Below, in pieces: positions 8,494 through 18,707 of a stretch of DNA of 64,000 nucleotides (position 1 is the first letter of the stretch; each line of letters opens with the position of its first letter). The DNA comes from Cheilinus undulatus (taxonomy: Eukaryota > Chordata > Actinopteri > Labriformes > Labridae), in the NCBI RefSeq assembly GCF_018320785.1, contig NC_054873.1:29664196-29728195 (forward strand), written 5' to 3'. The notes beneath the pieces were generated by a model. That model saw only the letters and a program-made list of their open reading frames with translations, ran no database searches and was not told the origin of the DNA. The translations under genes were made by a program, and so were the position numbers.

Positions 8494-11400
8494 ATGAGTA
8501 AGCCATTAGCTCTGCTTTTTCTTTCATTTAAGCTGTTTGTTTTTGTACTTGTGAACTGGTATTTTTGTGCACCGTCTTTGAGAAGATAAGCCACGTGGAC
8601 TCTGTGGACATATTCAGAGAGTACACAGCTTGTTGCTTGTTTGGCATTTCTGCTTGTTAAAGTTGAAGCAGCTTTCCCAAAGGCTGCTGCACACAGAAGT
8701 AAAACAAAAGTTGTCTTTTTCAGCGGAACCCAACGGCGTCCAGCTCAAAAGTGTATCCAGCACACATGGAAATGGTGTGGACAACCCAGGATTTGAAATA
8801 GAGGTATGTATCACATTTAATTTTTACAGGAAGTCACTCAGCTTGTCTCTTTTTCCAAAATAACAAAATGCCTTTATTTTCTTAGGAGGACAACATTTCA
8901 GATACTAACAGTGTCAAAACCAAGACTCATAAAACTAAAAAGGGATTGGGATCATATTTAAGGTGTGTTTGCTCATGTGACTGAATTTTGTTGTGGGTTT
9001 AAATCTTCTGGGTATGCACGAGAAAAGAAAAGAAATCTCTGGAAAGCAATATTCATCCTGCATATCAATGTACAGTATGTGATTGATTAACATACCGGAC
9101 ACAGATCAGACAATCCCTGCTGTTTTGTGTGTTTTTGTAAACTTTAATATGTTGAAGTGCTATGGTTTTCATACAACTGTTCACTTAGGCACATGTGGTT
9201 AAAATGTCTGCTCAACAATAATATGAGAGACAGTGTTGGTGATTCACATATATTGTAAACCGAACCACATTTTCCCACATTTTGACCTTTCTGTTTATTT
9301 TTCCTGGTCTAGCAAAGTTGCAAAGCCTATTACTGCCACAGAGGATTACGTCAAGGCTCACTCAAAAACCTTCAAATATGTTGTGCTGGGAATACTTGGA
9401 GCAGGTAATTTTAAACTCTGCTTAGTAGTGCTTGAAATCTACACTTTGTATAAGTTTACTCAATTGTCTTCTCTTATGTGTAAAAGTGTCAGACAATTTT
9501 TTTAACTGAGCAGTCTTTTGTCTCCCATAGGTTATGTGGCGTACTTCATTGCAGCCTGTGTTCTGAATTTCCAAAGGGCTATAGCTCTTGTAGTCCTAAC
9601 CTCTTTGGCTGTTGTTTCCAAGTCCTATGATCTTATAAAGACATACAAAGGAGAAAGCATCAGCCGGTGTTTCAGACCTGTAGTCAGATGCTTCAAATCT
9701 AACTTAAAATGGCTAAAATGGTGAGTGAGTAAGCTTGTTTTTTACAGTGTGATGACGCCCACATATTGGATTTTTTTTTTTCTTTTTTTACAAGTGAAGG
9801 TGTGTTTTATTTTGTTCACAGGATTTTCATTGTGGCGATCGTGGCTCTGCTTGTGGCATGGCTGGTCTTAGACACAAGCAAACGTCCAGAGCAGCTTGTC
9901 TCATTTGGAGGTGTGCTCATGTTCATCCTGCTTATATTCCTGTTGTCTGCAAACAGGAGAGCGGTGAGTTTTTACACTGACTCTTATAAAGGAAGAGTTA
10001 TAACTCTGACAACTGTTGTGTAACACACTTAGGCGTTATCTCTTCACTTATCTAAGGCATGCTGTGCTAAGATATCATGTGGCCTTGTGCACCTATCATT
10101 TAAAGGGTTTAGCAAATTCGCTTCCTTGTAACAACAAGAAGCTTCATAGAGACTCCCTGATACGCCCATGATCTAATACTTCCTTGTGTTTTTAAATATT
10201 TCTCAGGTATCATGGAGACCTGTGCTTTGGGGTCTTGGGTTACAGTTCTGCATTGGCCTTTTTGTGATAAGAACACAACCTGGACTCATAGCATTCGAAT
10301 GGCTGGGAAATCAAGTGAAGGTGGATGTTTTCCTTATGCAATATACATAAAAGATGTTTAGATAATGATATTTTCCTGTTTTTAAAAGAAATAATCTTAA
10401 ATGATTAATCAGAAGATGATTAGGCATGTGTAGCCTCACTTTATTGAACTATAGGTAACTTTAACAGCTATTTAAATATATTTTATTAGGAATCTCAGCA
10501 GCATATACTCTTCAATTGCCATAACATCATCAGGGTTCGTACGTGCTTTTAAAAATCTAGTTTAAGACTTTTTAAGTATTGAGATTTCTCAATACACCAG
10601 ATCAGGCCTGAATTGTCTGATTTAACAAATTGTCTGTGAAATGTCAAACAGTACAGGGCAAAAACTTTTTTTGTCATTAAAGCTCAACTTTTTGGCACAT
10701 TTAATGCCTCTATTCAATCAACATGCCATATGGTGATATTAATCATAACACATATTTAGTTCGTGTGCTAAGCTGATTCTAAACAGTGTCGTACCCCATA
10801 TTTTGACTTTGAAACTCATGGTTTCAAATGTTGTCATTTTAGATTGATAATTTTTACTTTCTTATATCCCAATTTGACTCCCAATTTTAAATTGAAGTCA
10901 TTTGTAAAAACTTTTTAAGATGTCATTTTGAATTCTAGCTCAGATTTTAACATTTTCAACTCCTAATTTTGGCTTTTTAATCCCATATTTTGACCTATCA
11001 GACTCACAATTTAAAATTTTAAGACATATTTTGACTTTTAAACTCATGATTTCAAATTTGATCTCATATTTTGACCTTCCAAACCTATGATTTAAACTTT
11101 CTCTTCATATATTTATGAAATACATTATTTTTCTATTCTTAATATTGTGGTCTGATTTTTTGAACTAATAAGTTGGAATTTTTATCTCAGATTGCCTTCA
11201 AACTTATCTTTTTTACTTTTTTGAATTTCCAAATGATTTATCATCAGTGCTGTTTTTGGTATATTTAATATTGATAAAAATGAGGTTGATAGATTATAGT
11301 TAAATGTTTACCCTGTTAGGCACTCAGGTTAGACCTAAATCCAGAATCTGGCTCCTGATCTAAATGTATATGGTCTTTATCATGCTGATCCATCCATGAG

Positions 11401-14400
11401 GACTCATTCATTGAGATTCTGATGCTTAGACTTACTTTACGTGACATGCAGAGTTCCTTATCCACCAGGGTACAACACTGTTAAACCAAGCGGATCATAA
11501 GTGCTTATCTTTAGAGCTGTTTATCAGGCAGTTCAGCCTATTGCTGGGTCATACAAAGGTTGAGTTTGAATGTGTGGTTTAGCCTCCTGTCTCTTCTAAG
11601 CAGCAGATTTAGAGTGATGACTTCCTGTTGTAAAATCAGTATCAATAAGTAGCTGTGTCTAAGCCATCATAAACAAGTTAATTGAGGAAAGAAAACATGT
11701 GATCTAATAAAACTATGTTTTCTCTTTGTTTTATACCAACAGACATTCCTTGATTATACCAAAGAGGGCTCATCATTTGTCTTTGGGGATCTAATTGATG
11801 ATATTTTTGCCTTTCAAGTAAGTTGATCGGTGATTGATAATGTATGCTATCTGTAGCAACCAAAAGAATAAGCTGCTGAATGTATTCTTACCTTTGACTC
11901 TTTTTTCAGGCTTTGCCCATCGTAATCTTCTTCAGCTCTGTGATGTCTGTTCTTTACTTCTTGGGGGTCATGCAGTGGCTCATTCTGAAGGTATAAAAGG
12001 GTTAAAATTTATATTACAAAACATCATATAGGTTTCTGTAGGTCTGCTTGTATTTTGCTTACATCTGCAGTGATACTTTATGACCAGGTGCCATGTGTTT
12101 TTGTCCACTCAGATCTCATGGGTTATGCAGATAACGATGGGAACCTCTCCTACAGAGACCTTGAGCGTTGCAGGGAATATATTTGTTGGGCAGGTACTCT
12201 GGGCAAGGCTTCGCGTCTTTGCAAATCTATAATTAATACCAGTCAAAATACATTCGGTGTGGAATGTCATGAGCTTGAATTGCTGTACATGACTTTTATG
12301 GCACAAAAAAACATTAGAACTGTTTTTAAAAATCATTCATTCTGCATATTTTATTTTTCTCCATGACTTTGTGCTAGACTGAGGCTCCACTGTTGATCCG
12401 CCCATATCTGAAGGACATGACCAAATCTGAGATCCATGCTGTTTTGGTCGGTGGATTTGCTACAATTGCAGGCAGTGTCATGGGGGCATTTATCTCATTT
12501 GGGGTGAGACAAAACTACAACTACACCTGATCATACATCTGTACACACAATACTATGACAATATACTCAACAGCCACTTTATTTGGAATATCTGTTCATT
12601 AACTCAAATATCTAATGAGCCAATCACATGGCAGCAAGACATGGTAAGGATGATCTGCTGAAGCTAAGACCAAGCATCAGAATGTGGAGGACAGGTGAAG
12701 ACTTGTTTGAACATGCAAAATACTGCAGACAAACAAGACTCATCACACGATATGTTTTTCCACATTTCTTTGGCCCAGTTTTACTGAGTCTGTGTGAGGC
12801 TCAGTTTCCTGTTGTTAGCTAAGAGAAACAGCGTTCAGTGTTACTGTGCTGCTGTATTCCCATGAAGTAGATCTTCATGGTGTGATGTGCTCTGCATTCA
12901 GAGACGCTCCTCCACACATCTGGGTTATAATGTGTCAAAACCTTCTATGAGCTTGAACCAGTCTGGCCCTTCTACCTTCATCCATAAACAAGGCATTTTG
13001 GTAAAGAAAACTGTTGGTCAATGGATATTTTTTTCTTTTTAGACCATTGTCTGTAAACCTTGGAGATCAAAATCACTTAAATCAATTCTCTTACAAATTC
13101 TGATGCTCAGTTTGATCTTCAGCACATCATCTTCGCCATGTCTACATGCATAAAAGCAGGGGTGGATGATGGGGCTAAAGCCCTGAATGTTTCTTGTGAG
13201 ACGCAAAGGCCAAGGTCCCAAGAGGGGGGCCAGTACCGGGAAGGTGCATGTGTTGGGAGGAGTCAGGAGGAGACGTAATGGTTAGAATGGTGTGATTTTA
13301 CTTCACGTAATGATGACGTGTTCTGAGTGTATAAAAAGTTTGTGATTCCTTATCTCTGCTGAACTTTTTATGCTCTTTTTAAGGAGGCAGAAGTGAAAAT
13401 AATTGATATTCAGCGTGCTGGTTTCACAGCTATGAAGAAACTGACAACAAATTGATTTAAAAAATGAAATTGGCTCTAAAGGATTTCTTTTTAGCTTTGT
13501 TTTGCATAAATGGTATGATTTATTGGCATTTTAAATGTACATTTTTAATTAAGTTGGATTGAAAATAGCGTGTATAACTACATAGTTGAATTGACATACC
13601 TAATAAAACCCGAGAGCTCTGTTTATGTAGATCAAATATAGGTTGTAATAAACTAGTCTTGGTGTGAGAACCATTAATATTAGGGAATCAGCTGGAATCA
13701 GAGACGTATAAACCAGTGATTTAAAGGATACATTGATTTCCCAGAATGCATTTTCAAAAAAGAATGAGACCTAGAGATGTACCTCACTAGAAACACTTCT
13801 CTCTTCAACGAAAGACAAGAAAATGCTGACAAAGTTTAGTAGCAAATAAAGGAAAATACGGCTATCTCTACCGTATGCTTAGAAATTATTCATTTAACTG
13901 GAATTCAGATGTTGAACAAGGCGAGCTGAATAACAGCCTGTCTATGATGAGAGGTTAAAGTTGCATTCTGCTGTTTATGGCAATCAGAAAAGCTGATGTA
14001 GTGTAAGTAAATAAATAAACAATTTCTGCTATCAATAACTTTGTTTGGGCTTTAACTAAATTCTACCGTGCTTAATGATATAAAATGTATTCTTATTTTG
14101 CAGATTGATGCCTCTTCCTTGATATCCGCTTCTGTTATGGCTGCTCCCTGCGCCTTAGCCATCTCCAAACTGTCTTACCCAGAGACAGAAGAGAGTCCCT
14201 TCAAGTCAGAGAAAAACATCAAAGTGGATTGTGGGTATGTGTATCCATCAATTGTACTTGCCCCCTCCCCTTTATTCATTAAGCTTGTTTGTCTAAAATC
14301 TCTTTTTTTTCTTTAACACTCTTAGAGATGAGCAGAATGTTTTGGAGGCTGCTAGCAGTGGAGCATCTGCTTCAGTAGGTCTTGTTGCTAACATTGCGGC

Positions 14401-15818
14401 AAATTTGATCGCCTTCCTTGCCATCCTTGGATTCATAAATCAAGCACTCAGCTGGCTCGGAGGTATGGTGGGATACCCTCAAATCACATTTCAGGTATGT
14501 TTTTGCAGAAGATGGAAAATTTGATCATATTCATATTGAAAAATGCAATATCTAAAAGTATTATTTAAAAAATAAGCAGGTGGTAAAATGTGGTTAAAGA
14601 AGAGCTAAAAATAATACTGTTCTGTGTTGACAGCTGATCTGCTCTTACATCTTCATGCCTGTGGCCTTTATGATGGGAATACCATATGAGGACACTTTCA
14701 TTGTTGCTGAACTGATTGGCACGAAACTCTTCCTCAATGAGTTTGTGGCGTATGAGAAATTATCTGAACTGAAGGCCAGCAGACTCAGTGGAAGTGAAGA
14801 ATTTATTGATGGTGTAAAACAATGGATAAATGTAAGTGATAATTTGAAAAGGAATATAGTATTTAAAGCTCCTGTGCTCAGTGTTAGCTTGTTATTAAAC
14901 TACCTTAAAATAAAACTGATGCCTTTATATGACTAAAAAAAGCAAACGAGATCATCAGCAGAAAGACAATTTCTATATGGTTCTTCACCCTGCTGATGTT
15001 ATACGTTTGAGTGTTAAAAGAAAAAGATGATCATTTTTTTGGTAGATGAAGTAGTTGTACAGGATAAAATCAGCACAGGAGAAAAGGACACCCTTATAAT
15101 GGATATAAGAGCGTTACAAACACAATTTTGTTCATCATGTTTCAGGTCCGATCAGAAATAATCACCACTTATGCTCTTTGTGGTTTTGCCAACCTCAGCT
15201 CACTGGGGATTGTGATTGGAGGCCTATGTGAGCATTTTGTTTTTTTTTTTATTGTGCCTTATGAAAAAATATACCCCCCTCTCACAATGATGTTTTTTTA
15301 AACAAAGTATTTTCTTTTCTCAAAGCCTCTATATGCCCGTCCAGAAGAGGCGACATCTCATCTCTGGTGTTGAGAGCTATGATCACTGGGACTTGTGTAT
15401 CTCTTGTAAATGCTTGCATTGCAGGTCAGTGCTCTTGAATTTTACTCGCATTTAACTTGTTTTTTTACAGCAGTGTAACTAGTTTTCTCTGTCACTTTAA
15501 ACCTTAGGACTCCTCTTTGTTCCTCCATTCGACTGTGTTGGGCTGTTTCAGACAGCTGCTTTTAATGTCTCAGACGTAAATATAAAAACTTGCTGCCTAG
15601 ACCTTTTTGACAGGTAAGCATTTTTTCTTTTATTGTTTTAGTTTAGGAGTAGCTCTCTTTGTTAACATACACACTGATTATTGAATAAATTCTTTTGCAG
15701 CACTGTAAACAATGGGACCATCTCATTTGAAGGCTCTTGGACCAATGTAGCAAATGTCACTTTGTTTTTCTCCAACTGTTGTAAGTGTTGTGGTATTTCT
15801 GAAGCAGTGTGTTATTAG
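8494..15818 (+). CDS. slc28a1: Concentrative (Na+-coupled) nucleoside transporter, SLC28A1/2-like, complete
   Basis: Imports nucleosides across the plasma membrane by sodium symport. Eighteen exons: 8494-8497, 8724-8803, 8886-8962, 9313-9404, 9531-9720, 9822-9963, 10207-10320, 11743-11817, 11910-11990, 12113-12193, 12378-12503, 14104-14234, 14326-14494, 14634-14831, 15146-15227, 15326-15424, 15508-15613, 15701-15818. All junctions are GT-AG and the model closes to 654 codons, the family's usual size (human CNT1 is about 649). The polytopic core shows GNIFVGQTEAPLL (residues 306-318) and [12 protein letters not shown] (339-350), the substrate-pocket helices. The C-terminal tail has N-glycosylation sequons and the cysteine pattern of CNT1/CNT2 (NCC...C). 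The start uses a four-base coding exon (ATGA|gtaagc), inferred from phase. The body resembles CNT1/CNT2, but the pocket residues match CNT3. The symbol is by best resemblance; slc28a2 is the alternative. Confidence 0.93.
10780..11260 (+). repeat. Degenerate A/T-rich tandem repeat in slc28a intron 7
   Basis: A loosely repeated ~45-base phrase ('catattttgacttt...aaactcatgatttcaaattt') recurs about eight to ten times with heavy divergence. It lies within intron 10321-11742. It has no coding content. Confidence 0.6.
12559..13165 (+). mobile_element. Tc1/mariner-derived non-autonomous fragment in slc28a intron 11
   Basis: The left part carries the hallmark phrases 'actcaacagccactttatt', 'aatctaatgagccaatcacatggcagca'-type sequence in shortened form, 'gacatggtaaggatgatctg' and 'agcatcagaatgtgg'. 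The right end (about 13080-13160) is an inverted, partly matching copy of the same phrases. It looks like a fold-back, internally replaced Tc1 derivative. No transposase frame remains. Recognition is from memory of the fish consensus. Confidence 0.6.
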
Positions 15819-16113
15819 AGGAGCTAAAACATAATATTATCTGTAATTTAGGATTTCGTATGTTTGTATATATTTGTTGCCATTAATGTAAAAATTTTAA
15901 GCTGGTATATTTCAAGATGAATGTAAATGTCTTGTATTTTATTACGAAATAATTTGGGTGTTGACTTTTATTCAAGGTGTAAAAGATTAAAAGGACATAC
16001 CTTAAGAAGTATATACCTCAGGAAATACTCAGGCACCAACAGTTTGATAAATGTAAATATAACAAATGGATCTGTGACTCTATTTTTTATGATGTTGTTG
16101 AAAACCTGTGGGA

Positions 16114-16119
16114 AATAAA
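16114..16119 (+). other. Poly(A) signal AATAAA, probable slc28a 3' end
   Basis: A canonical AATAAA lies about 300 bases after the slc28a stop codon, in a non-repetitive 3' flank. A plausible cleavage region follows at about 16130-16145. Confidence 0.55.
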
Positions 16120-16571
16120 ATGTGTGCTATACCTGGACACAAATATTTCATGTATTTATTTTTCTTTAAAAATGAACAGACATGACTTTACACAACAGAG
16201 ACAATGCACGCTGAAAATCACACTTTTTCTTCGTTCTCATTCATTTTCTCTCTCACTCACTCACTCTCATTTTTTCTTTAAAATATTTCTGATATTTAGT
16301 CCTTTGACTGTATTTACACATAAATACAATACAACAGTTTGCTTGTATGACAACAAACCTAAACACCAGCATGAGTACAATTTTAAACTCATCTGTCATT
16401 AACGGTGAACAGCTTTATGCAGAGGCAGCTGAAGTTAGAAACGGAAATCTCCAATCAAGTGAAGACACATTATATAAAAACAAATGTACAGAAATAGTTG
16501 GAGGGGAAAGTTGCACTTCACATCAGTGTAGACTATCAGTGGAGTGCTGAGCCTAAGATCAAAAATCATTT

Positions 16572-16739
16572 AAAAGTTTCAAAAAAGGCAGCACATCTCG
16601 AAACATCAAGTTATGGAGGACAACACAATAACATTTTACTAGTTGTGATGTGATATAAGCCTAATAAACTAGTAAAATTTTATTGTTTTGTCCTCCATAA
16701 CTTGATGTTTCGAGATGTGCTGCCTTTTTTGAAACTTTT
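16572..16739. repeat. Near-perfect 73-bp inverted repeat with 22-nt loop
   Basis: The arms 16572-16644 and 16667-16739 pair over 73 positions with only two mismatches, and the loop is 16645-16666. The arm contains 'ggcagcacatctcgaaacat' and 'tatggaggacaa'. The sequence is not low complexity. It lies in the slc28a 3' flank between converging genes. It could be a young fold-back transposon or a hairpin-RNA locus. No coding frame is present. Confidence 0.95.
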
Positions 16740-16759
16740 GAAAATGAACAGAAATGTAA

Positions 16760-18700
16760 AAAGATTTCTGGTCACACTAGTGAAGGATCTGCTAATTATT
16801 AATTAATTTCCATGAATTCATGAAAGAAAGAATGATGAAATATCAGTGGTCCTAATGTATTAATCGTATCTCTTCATTAATGAATAATGAAATTTGAATT
16901 ATCATGGCTCAAGTTATTAATATATAGATAACTTTGTACATAAAGGGACAAGGACAAGGGACCAATCCGACCCTTAAATAAAGCAAATCAATGATCTGTC
17001 TTTAAAATGGTTTAAAATCATTTGTGGTGTGATTGTTTTGAGTCAAACTGTTTGGAAGACAGTTTCTTCCATCACTCCCTGCTTGGAAATTTCAATTTGT
17101 GAATTTGAAACCTTGTTAAATGGATGATAAGTGATCTGTAAAGCAGCTATAAAATGTTCAAACCTAGCTATGCATCAGTTATATGAGGAATTGAGTAGAT
17201 TGGTCTGTTTTTGTTTTATTTCTTTCAGTGTTTACCTGTGAGGACATCGTGAACAAGATTAAATCTTGGTTTCATAATGATTCAAACACCTTCGTTAATG
17301 AATATATAGAGTCAGGCATGAGATATTAATACATGTGCACTCCTGAGATTTCATAATGCATGAATTCATGTTTTTCATGTAGGATTCATGATAATTCATT
17401 GATAATCTGTGGACCCTTAACTAAAGTGTGGCCAGATTTCTTGTCAGCTTTAATTGATTTGTAAAGAACTCTTCATAGGACTGAACTATGACTTCCTGTG
17501 TAAAGCCAGACATGCCATTTTAAACTATGTTCAAATTCAAGCTGGCGTTGCACCATATTTAAACAAAGAAACTGTTCTGATTGATGAGGCTGGTTAAAGC
17601 TGTCCATCTCTACATTTGTAAAAGCCCTGGTTTCCAGGAAAGTGTGATTTTCAGAGTAAGTAAAACTTCACAGATTTCACACCAGGAGCCTTACTGAGTG
17701 ATCATCAGACTCCTGGAATTCTGAGTGTGCCTTTAGCCCACAGTCCATAGGTCAGGTCCAAATAACTGTTAAACACTCATTCAGCAGCTTTCCTTGTACC
17801 TGGGAAAACATGATTTGCATGTCAATGAGCTTCAGCATACCGCATAGTTAAAGAGTTTACTGGTAAGCCCCCTTTCTGCTCATTGCTTTGCACATGACAT
17901 TCAACGACATGTATCTGGAAAACTTTAAGAGAAACACAGACATTAAAAAGGAATACAACAAAATAATGCCAAAAACAAGGTGCACACGAACATTTTTGAC
18001 CAAATGCTGAACTGTGATTGAACGGCATGAGCTCAACTGTGCAGTAAAAATTTATGCTGCATAATCAGTTCTAATGGAAACAATAAATTCAGTTCCCAAC
18101 AAAATTATGCCCCACAAACATACTGTACATCACAGATGGACATGCAGTGTTCATTATGGACACATCACCCCAGTCTCCTCTGTGACTGTGGCTCTTTCTT
18201 TTTTAGATCAAACATGTAAAAGGAGTTTAAAAACAGAAGTAAATTTCAGAGCGACTTCTAAAGTTTGAAGTGCAGTTCAATGATGACTAATTCGGCTTGG
18301 AGCTATTTGTCCACTTGTAGAGCTGATAAGACTCTGAAGCATTTGTTTCAAACTATTTCATATATGTGTGTTTAGGCACCATTAGTTTGATTTTCATTCT
18401 TCTAGGAGAGAAAATACACTGAATTTACTGTTTGGTGTCTATGAGCTAAAAAGTCATTAAACCCATGCAGACTACTGCAAACATCCTCATAAATCTTTTA
18501 ACAACAGTAAGAGGATGGACGTCTCTTACTGAAACTGCAATGCTGACAGAAATTCACAGTAATTCTTTATGACAAGAAAGGTCAACAAACCTTCCTATTT
18601 TATCTTTCTCTTCAAGTCTTTCTGGCCTTAGAAATTGGAAAAACAGGTAACACTTAAACATTTAAAGTGATAACATTTAATCTGAAACAAAAGAGGCACT
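16760..18700. other. Intergenic spacer between slc28a and alpk3 (tail to tail)
   Basis: A/T-rich sequence with 'taattattaattaa' and 'atgaattcatga'-type motifs (about 16795-16900 and 17345-17400) that look like an old dispersed repeat. The only coding-like piece is a short frame after a strong splice acceptor at 17229-17230, discussed as a possible alternative last exon of slc28a. No independent gene is supported. Confidence 0.5.
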
Positions 18701-18707
18701 TTTTTTT

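Noticed and set aside
8630-8863. Open frame running into slc28a exon 2 as an alternative N-terminus
   Set aside because: It has no ATG; the part upstream of 8724 is intron ending in a good acceptor, and the split ATGA exon at 8494 gives a proper start in phase.
12055-12366. 103-codon frame overlapping slc28a exon 10
   Set aside because: It is a different frame of a well-supported exon; the correct frame gives the GNIFVGQ core.
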